From the NCBI RefSeq assembly GCF_001278075.1, contig NZ_CP011340.1, forward strand, positions 6,073,501 through 6,137,500: 64,000 bases of DNA, given 5' to 3'. The DNA comes from Streptomyces pristinaespiralis. Lineage in GTDB: Bacteria > Actinomycetota > Actinomycetes > Streptomycetales > Streptomycetaceae. The notes below the pieces were generated by a model, which was not told the origin of the DNA, made no database searches, and saw only the letters and a list, made by a program, of their open reading frames with translations. Below are positions 8,427 to 19,000 of this stretch, piece after piece. The translations under genes were made by a program, and so were the position numbers. Positions within the stretch are counted from its first letter, which is position 1; the number at the start of each line of letters is the position of its first letter.

Positions 8427-11400
8427 GTGACGTTCGACTCCCTGATCAACGAAGGCGAGTACTTCCCGCCCTTCTACCTGGACGAGATCCTGCCCAAGCA
8501 GCTTCGCGGGGGACCGCTCAAGGAGTGGACCGCCCTTGAGCGGCAGGGGCAGCGCACTCCGCGGCAGGGCCTGCGCGACCTGGCCCAGCCCTATCTTGCC
8601 GCGCGCGCCGCCCTCGCCACCGACGCCGAGAAGTACCACGCGGTCACGGACACCCGGGCCGTCGCGGCGCAGAAGACTGCGTCCGACGTGCTCAAGGCCG
8701 TCTCCGCCGAGTCCGATCCGCCCGCCTTCCAGCCCGCTCTGTCCGACGCCGGACCCGGCAACACACAGGAACCGGCCCCGGCTCCGGGCGCCCTCGCGCC
8801 GGACTGGGCGGCCGACGACACCCCCGAGTCCGGGTGGCGGGCCGACCTCGCCGCCTGGCACCGCCGGCTACTCACGGCCCTCGGGTTCGACCCGATCGCG
8901 CCCGGCCACCTCACCGCGATGACACCCACCGGCCCCGTCGCCGTCCCGGTCGCCCACCACGAGCCGGGCCTGGTCGTTCTGACCGGGGGGTTCGCCACCG
9001 ATGTCGATGCGACGCGCGGCGACGGGTCGGCGAACCGCCTGGCGGCTCCGGTGCGCATCGCCTCCGGGAAGTCCCTGACCACGGTGACCGACCTCGCCGC
9101 GTGGCTGCTGACCAGCGACAACGGTCCCCGTTACGCACTGCTGTTGTTCGGCGGTGTGATGGTCCTCGGCGACAAGGACCGCTTCTCCCGCGGCGAGTAC
9201 CTCGCGGTCAGCCTCGACACGGCGCTGCCCCGCAAGGCCGCCAAGGGCGCCACCGCCGGCGAGATCGACCTGATCGCCGCGGTCTTCGGTGCCCCGTCGC
9301 TGCGCCCCGGCGAGGACGGTTCGGACGACGACATCGCCAAGCTGGTCGCCGAGTCCCGCGACCACTCCGTGGGCGTCACCGCCGAACTGCGGGTGGGACT
9401 GCAGAAGTCGGTGCATCTGATCGCCAACGAGGTCCTCGACCTGGCCCGCGAGCAGGGCGTGCACCCCGACGACCTCCAGGACTGGCTCCCGGAGGTCCTC
9501 AAGGAACCGGGCGACCTGCCGAAGCTGCTCACCCACGAGTCGCTGCGCTATCTGTACCGGCTGCTGTTCCTCCTGTACGCGGAGGCCCGCCCCGAGCTCG
9601 ACATCGTGCCGATGAAGAGCGACGAGTACGTCACCGGCTACAGCGTGGCCCGGCTGCGTGAGCTGGTCGCGCAGGAGAAGCTGGGCAGCGCGTCGCGGCG
9701 CGGCCACCACTTCCACGAATCTCTGGCGCTGCTCTTCGACAAGGTCTTCCACGGCCACCCGGTGGCCGACACCGTCAAGGACCGGACCACCTTGTCCGCC
9801 GCGTCGGCGGTCGTCGCCGAGCCCACCGAGCCCGTTGCCGGGAGTACCCCGGACCTCGACTCCCAGCCGCGCCTCGCCGAGGACGACGGCCATGCGGCGG
9901 TACGCATCGAGGCCCTGCGCTCCCGCCTCTTCGACCCGGAGTCGATAAAGCTCGTCGGCCAGAAGATCGACTACCCGACGGCTACTCTCCCCGACGGCAG
10001 CCCGGCGCCCGCCAAGCCGCTGGACCTGCGGCTGCGCAACGAGGTCCTGCACCAGGTGCTGCGCCACCTCACCTTCGTCGAGGGCAAGGGCAGGGCCCAC
10101 GGCGCGTTCATCTCGTACGCGAACCTGAGCATCAACCACCTCGGCGCGGTGTACGAGGGGCTGATGTCCTACACCGGCTTCATCGCCCGGGAAGCGCTGT
10201 ACGAGGTCGCCAAGGGCGGCGACGAGAGCGGCGGGTCCTGGCTGGTCGAGGCAGGGCAGGTGCGGTCGGGGCGCTATCCGGACGAGCCCGGGAACAGCGT
10301 CTTCGTCAAGGATGTCGTGGACCGCGACACCGGGGAGACGGCCTCGCGCGTCCATCCCGTCGGCTCGTACGTGTACCGGCTCGCGGGCCGGGACCGGCAG
10401 ACCAGTGCCTCGTACTACACGCCCAAGTCCCTGACCGAGGCCGCGGTGGAGCAGACGCTCCGCTTCCGCCTCGACGACGAGGGCCGCGTCGACCCGCTGA
10501 AGCCGGAGAAGGCGTGGGTCAACGCGGCGGACGTGCTGCGCTGGCGGGTGTGCGAACCCGCCCTGGGCTCCGGCGCCTTCCTCAACGAGGCCGTCGACCA
10601 GCTCGCCGCCCTGTACCTGAAGCTCGCACAGCGCGAACGCGGCGTGGAGATCGACCCCGAGGACTACCAGCGCGAACTCCAGAAGGCGAAAGCGTACATC
10701 GCCCTGCACAACGCGTACGGCGTCGACCTCAACGACACCGCCGTGGAGCTCGCCGAGATCTCACTGTGGCTCAACACCATGCACCCCGGCATGAAGGCCC
10801 CCTGGTACGGGCTGCACCTGCACCAGGGCAACTCCCTCGTGGGCGCGGCACGCAAGGTGTACCCGGGCCACTCCCTGCACCTCGGGGGCTGGCTGAACGC
10901 CAAGGACCAGCAGCGGCCCCGGCACGTTCCGCTCACCGAGCGGCTGAAGCACCGGGAGGTCCATCAGTTCCTGCTCCCCGCCCTGGGCTGGGGCTCGATC
11001 GCCGAGCAGGTGTCGGTGCGCAAGCCGAAGAAGGGAGCGGCGGCGGACGAGCGGCCCGTGAGCGTGGCCGCCGGATCGGTGGCCGACTGGCTCGACCCGG
11101 AGCTGATCGAGGCCATGAGGAGGTGGCGCTCGGCGATGCGGAGGAACCCCAAGGGCGAGCAGAAGTCGAAGGCGCCGGCGAAGAAAGCCGCCACCAGTGC
11201 GGCCGACGCCCGCGACAAGGCCGCCGTGACGGACGAGCGCATCGGGCAGGGCGCGTTCGACCTGGGCCTCGACCTGTGGGAGCAGGGCGGCTTCGACTTC
11301 TCCGGCACGAACACGGACGCCGACGCGACCGCGGAGGCGGGCGCCGTGTCGCCGCCGAAGCAGACCGCCAAGGAGAAGGAAAAAGGGGCGGAGGCTGAGT

Positions 11401-14114
11401 CCGAGGGCAAGCAGGGACGCACGCAGACGGGCCGCCTGATGGCTCTGGCGCGGCGGGTCGAGTACCTCTGGGACCTGGTCCGACTGCGTCTCGACCTGTC
11501 CGAGCAGGAGATCGCGCGCACCATCGACGTGTGGGGCGCGACCGCGGCCGACGTCACGAAGCCCCACGGCGCCGTCCTCATGGACCGGGACGCGGTGGTC
11601 CAGGCACTCCGCGCCGAGGGCAGCCCGTACTGGCGGCTGAAGCAGCTGATGGACGCCTGGTGCGCGCTGTGGTTCTGGCCGTTGGAAGAGGTCGGCCTGC
11701 TGAACGGCTCGGATCCGGTCTACTGGAACGGCGATGAGGACCTGACGCGGCGCGGCAAGGGGCAGGCCGGCCGCAAGGTGGCCCTGAAGTCCCTGGAGGA
11801 CTGGATCGCCTTCGCCGAGGCCCTCGTGGGACGGGTGGACACGGACGCCAGCGTGGGCACGTTGGAGGAGATCCCGAAGGTGTCGGACCTCCCGTCGCTC
11901 GACACGTTCGAGACGGAACTCGACCGGCAGATGACGGCGACGTCGGCGTGGGTCTCGCATCTGGACATCGGCGACCTGTTCCCGTGGTACGGCACGTCGT
12001 ACGAGATCGCGGCCGAACACGGTTTCTTCCACTGGGAGTTGAACTTCGCGCACGTCTTCGCGGAGGGCGGGTTCGATCTGCTGGTGGGGAATCCGCCGTG
12101 GGTCCGCCAGGAGTGGGACGAGCCCGCTGTGCTCGCGGAGATCGAGCCGTGGTTCGTACTGGGTGGGAAGGCGGCCGAGGCCCAGTGGAGTGAGGAAGTG
12201 GAGCGTCTGCTGCGGGATCCCCGTCGCCGCTCGTTCTACCTCAACGAACTGGAGACCGTAGCGGGCATCTCCGGTTTCCTGTCTTCACCGGATACGTACC
12301 CCGAACTGGTCGGCACCCGGCCGGACATGTACCGGGCGTTCATGTTGCAGGCATGGCGGGTTACGGGTGAACGGGGGATCGCGGGGCTGATTCACCCGTC
12401 CACGCATTTGACGGGGGCGAAGGAGGGGGTGTTGCGGAGGGCGGCTTATCGGCATTTGCGGTTCCACGCCGACTTCACGAACGAGCTCCTCATCTTCGCC
12501 AACCCTGTAGGCAACAGCTCTCACTTCAGCGTAAACGTGTACGGCGCAGAGACCGAGATCAAGTTCCAGCACATGAGTTGGCTGCTCCATCCCCATGTGC
12601 TGACCAAGTCACTCAGGCACGACGGCACCGGACCCGTACCCGCGGTGAAGAACGACGGCAAGTGGGACCTGCGCGCCCATCGCGACCGAATCGTCACTGT
12701 GGACCCGCAGACGCTCGCAGACTGGCAGAAACTGGCCGGAGAGGATGAACCAGGCCCGACCGAAGAGGCCAAGCTACTTTTCCCGGTGACGCGATCCGAG
12801 GAATCGGCCATCGCCGCGCTGGCCCGCTGGCCCCACAGACTGGGGGCACTCGACCCTCGAATCAGCACCGGCTTCAACGAGAAAACCGACCGTACGGCGG
12901 GCTACTTCACCTGGACTCCCGGCCCGGCAGAACAGTGGAACGAAGTAATCCTTCAAGGGCCGATGTTCAGCGTCGCGACTCCGTACCACAAGCAGCCGCC
13001 TGAGGGCGGTTCGAAGAGCATGCGGGACTACGAGCCCTGGGATCACCTCAACCTCTCCGAGGACGAGGTGCCGCGTACGAATTACCGGCGGGCCGCGAGC
13101 TGTACTCCGCTTGAGTACTACGACGGGCTCGCCCGGCGCACCTGGCTGGACAAGGAACTGCTCCGCGAGCTCCAGGCTGACGAACGTGCAATGGCCGAAG
13201 CGAAGGCAATCGCCGGAACCGACGACGGCGTTCACGCCCAACTCGTGAACTGGGCGTCTCGTCCCTATGCGCGGTTCACGCGGATGGTTTGGCGCCGCCA
13301 GATCGCCTCGAATACGGAACGCAGTCTGTTCGCCTGCCTCATTCCGCCAGGTCCCGCGCACGTTCACATGGCGCACAGCATGGCGCTGTCCAACGACCGG
13401 GACACTGCGCTGACGGCCGGTTTCTGGGCTGCCCTGCCTCTCGACTACTTCCTACGTGCAACTGGGCGCTCAGACCTACAGGTTGGAGAGGCTCAGGTCA
13501 TGCCCGCCCCCACCCCCGGTCACCCCCTCGCCGACGCCCTACTCCTCCGCACCCTCCGCCTGAATGCCCAGACCAACGCCTACGCCCCCCTCTGGAACAA
13601 GCTCTACAACCCCACCTGGCAGACCGACACCTGGGCCGCCGATTCGGCATGGCCGTCCGAACTCGCGCCCCTCACAGACGGCGTCACCTCAGCCTGGACT
13701 CCCGCAACTCCCCTGCGTACCGAACTCGCCCGCCGCGCGGCCCTCGTGGAGATCGACGCACTCGTCGCCGTCTGGCTCGGGATCAGCAAGGACGAGCTAG
13801 TCGCGATGTACAACGCCCGGTTCCCCGTACTCAAGCAGTACGAGGAGAACATGTGGTTCGACGCGGCGGGCCGCCGTATCGCCAAGGCGCACCAGCAGCA
13901 CGGTTACGGGCAGCCCAAGGACGCCTGGAAGCAGTTGAGCGCACCGGAGCTGTTCCCGCTGGAGCACGAGGTGCCAGAGGGATACGCCGAGCCCCTCCAC
14001 CGCGCCAGCCGCATTGCCGAAATGGAGGCCGCACACGACGAGTTCACGCGGCGCCTACGCGATGCGGGTTGGGAGCCCGGTGACGCGGAGCCGCCCCGGG
14101 GCTCTGCCGAGTAG
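8427..14114 (+). CDS. Giant N6-adenine DNA methyltransferase (DrmMI/PglX/type IIG-like)
   Basis: 1895 residues. The N-terminal ~400 residues resemble the helical region that precedes type IIG and PglX methylases, including YLYRLLFLLYAEAR. The methylase core has motif I PALGSGAFL near residue 711 and the catalytic motif IV NPPW at 1222, separated by an unusually long stretch that includes a Lys/Glu-rich linker (about 905-1000). The part after NPPW would hold the target-recognition domain. Bases about 12470-13510 are clearly poorer in GC (53% and 58% in two 60-base samples, against 72% near motif I), hinting that the specificity part was exchanged. The GTG start has GGAG 8 bases upstream. Likely role: protective methylation of host DNA; an obvious fused nuclease motif was not identified. 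Confidence 0.85.
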   Translation: MTFDSLINEGEYFPPFYLDEILPKQLRGGPLKEWTALERQGQRTPRQGLRDLAQPYLAARAALATDAEKYHAVTDTRAVAAQKTASDVLKAVSAESDPPAFQPALSDAGPGNTQEPAPAPGALAPDWAADDTPESGWRADLAAWHRRLLTALGFDPIAPGHLTAMTPTGPVAVPVAHHEPGLVVLTGGFATDVDATRGDGSANRLAAPVRIASGKSLTTVTDLAAWLLTSDNGPRYALLLFGGVMVLGDKDRFSRGEYLAVSLDTALPRKAAKGATAGEIDLIAAVFGAPSLRPGEDGSDDDIAKLVAESRDHSVGVTAELRVGLQKSVHLIANEVLDLAREQGVHPDDLQDWLPEVLKEPGDLPKLLTHESLRYLYRLLFLLYAEARPELDIVPMKSDEYVTGYSVARLRELVAQEKLGSASRRGHHFHESLALLFDKVFHGHPVADTVKDRTTLSAASAVVAEPTEPVAGSTPDLDSQPRLAEDDGHAAVRIEALRSRLFDPESIKLVGQKIDYPTATLPDGSPAPAKPLDLRLRNEVLHQVLRHLTFVEGKGRAHGAFISYANLSINHLGAVYEGLMSYTGFIAREALYEVAKGGDESGGSWLVEAGQVRSGRYPDEPGNSVFVKDVVDRDTGETASRVHPVGSYVYRLAGRDRQTSASYYTPKSLTEAAVEQTLRFRLDDEGRVDPLKPEKAWVNAADVLRWRVCEPALGSGAFLNEAVDQLAALYLKLAQRERGVEIDPEDYQRELQKAKAYIALHNAYGVDLNDTAVELAEISLWLNTMHPGMKAPWYGLHLHQGNSLVGAARKVYPGHSLHLGGWLNAKDQQRPRHVPLTERLKHREVHQFLLPALGWGSIAEQVSVRKPKKGAAADERPVSVAAGSVADWLDPELIEAMRRWRSAMRRNPKGEQKSKAPAKKAATSAADARDKAAVTDERIGQGAFDLGLDLWEQGGFDFSGTNTDADATAEAGAVSPPKQTAKEKEKGAEAESEGKQGRTQTGRLMALARRVEYLWDLVRLRLDLSEQEIARTIDVWGATAADVTKPHGAVLMDRDAVVQALRAEGSPYWRLKQLMDAWCALWFWPLEEVGLLNGSDPVYWNGDEDLTRRGKGQAGRKVALKSLEDWIAFAEALVGRVDTDASVGTLEEIPKVSDLPSLDTFETELDRQMTATSAWVSHLDIGDLFPWYGTSYEIAAEHGFFHWELNFAHVFAEGGFDLLVGNPPWVRQEWDEPAVLAEIEPWFVLGGKAAEAQWSEEVERLLRDPRRRSFYLNELETVAGISGFLSSPDTYPELVGTRPDMYRAFMLQAWRVTGERGIAGLIHPSTHLTGAKEGVLRRAAYRHLRFHADFTNELLIFANPVGNSSHFSVNVYGAETEIKFQHMSWLLHPHVLTKSLRHDGTGPVPAVKNDGKWDLRAHRDRIVTVDPQTLADWQKLAGEDEPGPTEEAKLLFPVTRSEESAIAALARWPHRLGALDPRISTGFNEKTDRTAGYFTWTPGPAEQWNEVILQGPMFSVATPYHKQPPEGGSKSMRDYEPWDHLNLSEDEVPRTNYRRAASCTPLEYYDGLARRTWLDKELLRELQADERAMAEAKAIAGTDDGVHAQLVNWASRPYARFTRMVWRRQIASNTERSLFACLIPPGPAHVHMAHSMALSNDRDTALTAGFWAALPLDYFLRATGRSDLQVGEAQVMPAPTPGHPLADALLLRTLRLNAQTNAYAPLWNKLYNPTWQTDTWAADSAWPSELAPLTDGVTSAWTPATPLRTELARRAALVEIDALVAVWLGISKDELVAMYNARFPVLKQYEENMWFDAAGRRIAKAHQQHGYGQPKDAWKQLSAPELFPLEHEVPEGYAEPLHRASRIAEMEAAHDEFTRRLRDAGWEPGDAEPPRGSAE

Positions 14115-14196
14115 GGCGTGAACGGCCTTGGTCCCGGGCGCCGTTGAAGGCGGCGGCCGGGACCAAGGGGTGGATGAGTGACTGTCTTGTACGTAC

Positions 14197-14409
14197 TCAG
14201 ACGTCGGCGTCGGCGGCGAGCCCGACAAACCCGGCCCACGCCTGCGGCGACACGGCGAATATCGGCCCGGCAAGGTCCTTCGAGTCCCGGACGTATACGG
14301 CGCCGGAGCCTCCGGCCACCTCGACACACTCACCGCCCTCGGCACCGCTGTAGCTGCTCTTGAACCAGCCAAGTCCCTGCGTCTCAATCGGAGTTCGCGC
14401 GGTCTTCAT
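14197..14409 (-). CDS. DUF397 protein
   Basis: 70 residues with the family pattern: WFKSSYSGAEGGECVEVA near residue 15, VYVRDSK near 38 and a Trp/Phe-containing tail. DUF397 proteins are small actinomycete partners of XRE/DUF5753 regulators; their role is poorly known but they act in development and antibiotic control, sometimes as an antitoxin-like partner. Its ATG overlaps the stop of the XRE gene by four bases, so the two are co-translated. The gene lies opposite to the defence genes, between the methyltransferase and the large helicase. Confidence 0.9.
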   Translation of the reverse strand: MKTARTPIETQGLGWFKSSYSGAEGGECVEVAGGSGAVYVRDSKDLAGPIFAVSPQAWAGFVGLAADADV

Positions 14410-15275
14410 AGCTCTCCCAGCGACTTCTCGACGAATTCCAAGCTCTCTCGGGGAGTGAGAGCCTGCGACCGGATGATCCCATAGCGGGCCGCATGGAGCC
14501 GTGCCTCTTCGCGGTCGGTCACCATGCTGCTGCGCCCCTGGACCTCCAGGTACACGATCTGCTCCCCACCCTTGCGCGTGATCACCGTGAACGGGCCGTC
14601 GACACCAGCGTTGTCCTCGCGGTCCATGGGCATCACCTGGATCTCCACGTTCCGCTTCTCCCCGATGAGGAGCAGATGCTCCAACTGGCCTCGAAGCACC
14701 GCGGTTCCACCCAGAGAGCGGCGTAGTACAGACTCGTCCAGGACGAAGCTGAGCAACGGCGCGGGTCGGCGGTCGAAGATCTCCTGACGCGCGAGACGGG
14801 CCGCCACGCGGCGCTCGATGGTCTCCTCGTCCAGCGGAGGACGCCTCATCCTGAGCAACGCGCGCGTGTACTCCTCGGTCTGGAGCAGCCCATTGCCCAC
14901 GAGCGTCGCGTACGAGGTCAACTCAACCGCTTCAGCCTCCAACCGAGCCATGTCCCGGAAGAACGCCGGATACTGCGCCCGAGCCACCTCCCCCTTCAAC
15001 GCCTTGAGGACACCCCTGGCCCCCAGCACCTCATCGACACTGTCGATGAAACGCGGCTGCGGAACGCGCCGCCCCTGCTCGTACGCCGCGATGGTGGACG
15101 CCGAGTAGCCCACCCTCGCGCCGAGGTCCTGCCGTTCGAGGCCCGCCGCCGTACGGAACAGCTTCAACTGGCGGCCGAAAGCCGCCACGACTCCCGTCCC
15201 GGGCTCGTCCTCGGGGCGTGGCCCGTCGTCCGACGCCTGGCCCCTCTCCTCGTCCCTCTCCTCGCCGTCAACCAC
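14406..15275 (-). CDS. XRE-family regulator with DUF5753 domain
   Basis: 289 residues. After an acidic 30-residue tail comes an XRE helix-turn-helix (about 34-95, with LGARVGYSASTIAAYEQGRR), then the DUF5753 effector domain (about 105-285, recognisable from LLQTEEYTRALLR and RQEIFDR). This architecture is amplified in Streptomyces and usually travels with DUF397 and a HATPase gene, exactly as here. It begins at a GTG with a purine-rich upstream stretch and is divergent from the HATPase gene, so it may control both directions. Placed inside the defence locus, it is the best candidate local regulator of the helicase genes downstream, but no operator could be proven. Confidence 0.92.
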   Translation of the reverse strand: MVDGEERDEERGQASDDGPRPEDEPGTGVVAAFGRQLKLFRTAAGLERQDLGARVGYSASTIAAYEQGRRVPQPRFIDSVDEVLGARGVLKALKGEVARAQYPAFFRDMARLEAEAVELTSYATLVGNGLLQTEEYTRALLRMRRPPLDEETIERRVAARLARQEIFDRRPAPLLSFVLDESVLRRSLGGTAVLRGQLEHLLLIGEKRNVEIQVMPMDREDNAGVDGPFTVITRKGGEQIVYLEVQGRSSMVTDREEARLHAARYGIIRSQALTPRESLEFVEKSLGEL

Positions 15276-15448
15276 AAGCCCCGCCTCTCACCGGCCTCTT
15301 CGGCCCGCCAGGTCACCTCGGTCCAACGCGCGGCCGTACCCAGAGACATGCCGCGCGGCGCGTACACGTACCGCACTCGCGCGTACAACCACTGGCGTCA
15401 GTGCGTCACCACTGGTCACGCTACGCCACCACCGGGACGGTTGATGGC

Positions 15449-15961
15449 ATGACGAACCAGATCGGCGCACCGTCCGACCACGTGTTCCCCCACACGGAAC
15501 TCACCAGCCCCACACACCACTTCACGATGCGTTTCAGTTCCACGCCGCGAGGGGTCAGACTGGCGCGGCGGCTCGCCGGGCAGCGGCTCGACGCGTGGGG
15601 CGTGCCGTACGGGTCGGCCGCGTACGACGACGTGACCCTGGTCGTGGCCGAGTTGTGTGCCAACGCCGTACGGCACGGGCGGGTGCCGGGGCGGGACTTC
15701 CGGCTGTGGCTGGGGGCCGACGCCGTGACCGTCCGCGTCGACGTGACCGACACCCGTGCCGAGGGGACGCCCGAGCCCGCTTCTCCCGGGGTCGACGGTG
15801 AGGGCGGGCGGGGGCTGCTGATCGTCGCGGGGCTGGCTGCCACGTGGGGGTGGCGGGAACGGTCGGACGGGCCGCCCGGCAAGACTGTATGGGCCGAGTA
15901 CTCCCTGCGAGCAGGCGACCGGCCGGCCACCGGAGGTGATCGGATTGGGCTGAATCCGTAG
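15449..15961 (+). CDS. HATPase anti-sigma-like ATP-binding protein
   Basis: 170 residues of the GHKL/RsbW-type fold: N-box LVVAELCANAVRHG with Glu68 and Asn72, a VTDTRAEG G1-like box near 115, and GEGGRGLLIVAGLA as G2. No histidine-kinase dimerisation domain or membrane segment is present, which fits the free-standing ATP-binding proteins that pair with XRE/DUF397 regulators or act as anti-sigma factors. The ATG at 15449 was preferred over upstream in-frame codons because the region before it is intergenic and divergent from the XRE gene. It ends about 100 bases before the large helicase gene and may be co-transcribed with it. Confidence 0.85.
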   Translation: MTNQIGAPSDHVFPHTELTSPTHHFTMRFSSTPRGVRLARRLAGQRLDAWGVPYGSAAYDDVTLVVAELCANAVRHGRVPGRDFRLWLGADAVTVRVDVTDTRAEGTPEPASPGVDGEGGRGLLIVAGLAATWGWRERSDGPPGKTVWAEYSLRAGDRPATGGDRIGLNP

Positions 15962-16064
15962 TGGCCGGTGCACTGTCGGTGCGCCCCCGTAAGCTGGACG
16001 GCGATCACTGAGGGACTGAGTGATACGAGGTCCACTGCCGTACCGAGGGGGAGCCGGCCGCGCT

Positions 16065-19000
16065 ATGAGACCCACACTGGCCGCGCAGGCGTTGCGCGAG
16101 ACGACGGTCGAGTACCTGACGACGACGTTCGCCCTGGCCGAGCCGGATACGCGGGAGGCCCTCACGGACTTCCTGACCGATCCGGGAGACGGGCTGTTCC
16201 GCGGCCCGTATCTGCGTGTCCGCCGTCCCTTCCGGGCCGCCGAGAAAGGGTGGGAGCGGCATCTGGACTGGTGGGAGCAGGGCTTCTGGCCGTACGCGCA
16301 CCAGGCGGAGGCGTTCGAGCGGCTCAGCAGCAAGGGGGGTCGTACACCGCGGCCCACGCTGGTGACCACGGGCACGGGCTCTGGCAAGACGGAGTCGTTC
16401 CTGGTGCCGGTCATCGACCACTGTCTGCGCGCGAAGTCGGCGGGCAGGCACGGCATCAAGGCGGTGCTGCTGTATCCGATGAACGCGCTGGCGGGCGACC
16501 AGGCCGACCGTCTCGGCAAGCTCCTGGAGGACGACCGCCTGTACGAGGGGGGAGTCACCGCCGGGCTGTACATCGGTGAGGCGAGCGCGACCAAGGCGGG
16601 CTCGCCGTACGGGCGGGTCATGGTCGAGCGGGCCGAGATCCGCCGCAACCCGCCGGACATCCTCATCACCAACTACAAGATGCTGGACCTGCTGCTCCAG
16701 CGGCAGCAGGACGCCCCGCTGTGGCGGGACGCGGACCTGGCGTATGTGGTGATCGACGAGTTCCACACGTACGACGGTGCGCAGGGCACCGATGTGGCGA
16801 TGCTGCTGCGGAGGCTCGCGTCCGTGGTGGGCGCCGCCGAGCCGGGGCGCCCGCTCGGCTCGATCTGCCCGGTGGCGACCTCGGCGACCCTCGGTGCGAC
16901 GGCCGCAGACCCGGAAACCACGGCCGAGCGGCCGGGAGACGGTGAGGACGGCGGCGCGGGACAGAGCGCCGCCGCGCCCATGCTGGCGGTCGCCTCGCAG
17001 GTGTTCGGTGTGCGGTTTCCCGAGGACTCGGTCGTGGGGGAGGACCGACAAGGGCTCGACGCGCTCCTCTCTCCCGTCGACCTGACACTGCCCGTGCCGG
17101 ACCCGGCCGCGCTCGTGGCACTGCCCTATCCCGCCCCGCCGCCGGAAGGGCAGGACGGTGAGCCGAGTCCCGGTATGACGGCGCTCGCGCGGGCGGTGCT
17201 GGACTGCGACGCCGACGACCCGAGGGAACTGGGCCGGCGCCTGCTCGCCCACCCGCTCACACATGCTCTGCTGCGGGCGGGGCTCGACGAGCCCCGGACG
17301 CCCGTCCAGGTGCTCGCCGCGTTCGGCGAGGACTCCGATACGGACTCCGGCACGCACGCCGGGGCGGGCGTCGAGGCCTGGGCCTGGTCCGAGCAGGACG
17401 CGCCGCTCCTCGAAGAGGCGCTCGCCCGGTTCGTCGCGCTGATCTCGGAGGCCCGCCACCCGGACTCGGCGGCCGGTCACGAGCGCCCGCTCCTGCTCGT
17501 CGAGTCCCACCTGTGGCTGCGGGCGCTGTCCCGGGTGCTGCGGTTCGTCGGGCCGCGCCCGGTGTTCTCCTGGTCGGACGCCGACCAGGCCGCCGTGGCG
17601 CCGGACGCGGACGCCCGTACGGCTGCGGGTGGACCCGCGCGGGCGGCCCAGGCCGTCGTACGGGCCGCACAGGAGGAGCGGAGGCGGCACACGCGCGGTG
17701 CCGGGCGTCTGCCCTCCGTGTACTGCCGGCACTGCGGACGGTCCGGCTGGAGCGCGATCTGCCCCGAGCGCGGTCCGGCCTCCCTGGTCAGCGCGCCGGA
17801 GGAGATCTACCGCCGCAGCGCGTCGGGCGGCTCGGCCAAGGGCCGGGTCCGGGCGCTGATGGCGGCCACCCCGGGTGAGGCGGCCGAGCAGGCACGGCGG
17901 ATCCTCGCCCGGCGGGCGAGCCGCCGTCGCAGGGGCCCCGGCGACGAGGCGACGGTCCTGGTCCTGGAGAGCGACGGTGAACGGCTGCGGGGCCTCGACC
18001 CCGAGGAGGTCCTCCTCGACGGCGACGAGATCGCCGAGGCCCCGGACAGCGGCGTCTTCGTCAAACTCTGGTACGAGAACGGCGCACAGAACGAGTACTC
18101 CCAGCAGGACCGCTGCCCCGCCTGCGGTCAGGCCGAGGGAATCCGCTTCCTCGGTGCCGGTGTCGCCCCGCTCGCGTCCGTGGCCGTCACCCAGTTGTTC
18201 ACCGGCGGCGAGCTGCCCAAGAAAGACCGCGAGGGACGCGACCGCAGGCGGACCCTGATCTTCAACGACGCGGTGCAGGACGCCGCGCACCTCGCCGGGT
18301 TCGTGGCGAGCCGGGCCTGGAAGTTCTCACTGCGTTCCCTGATCGACGAGCAGCTGCGCGAACAGACCGAGCTGGAAGCCGACTTCGCCGCCCGCGGAGT
18401 GCCCCTGAACGAACTGATCGCGGCCCTGGTGCGCCGTGCGGCCGTCGACGAGGACCGGCTGCTCGCCTCCGTGGTGCCGCCGGACCTGCACGACGTGGAC
18501 CGGGTGGCGGGTCTCCTCGCGGGCAAGAAACGCATCCCCGGCCGCACGTGGGAACTGGTCGGTGAACGGCTCGCGCTGAACACCATCCTGGAGTTCGGCC
18601 TCAACTCCCGCCTCGGCCGCACCCTGGAGCTCACCCGCACCGCCGCCGCCGAAGTGTGCCTGCCGGACCCCGAGCGGGCCGCGAAGACCGCCGAGGCGCT
18701 GTATGAGAAACACGAACGCGCCCTGCGTGCGGGGCAGTTGCCCGAGGATCCTCCGGAGGCGGGCGAGGAGGGCGGACGGCCTGGCGCCGGCCACCCGGCG
18801 GCGCGGCGGCAGCTCCCGCCGCCCGGGAGCGAGGAGCGGCTGAGGCACTTCGAAGGGTTCGTACGCGGCCTGCTCGAACACGTGCGGGTGAGTGGTGGCA
18901 TCCAGCACACCTGGCTCAAACGGTTCGTGAAGGACGAGGGGCGCAACCGCCACTCGGTGTGGTGGGGACGCCCCGAGGGGATGCCCGCCTTCGGGAGGAA

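Noticed and set aside
12285..13376. Several minus-strand frames opposite the methyltransferase
   Set aside because: Shadows of the coding strand; no domain, and the plus-strand protein continues without interruption.
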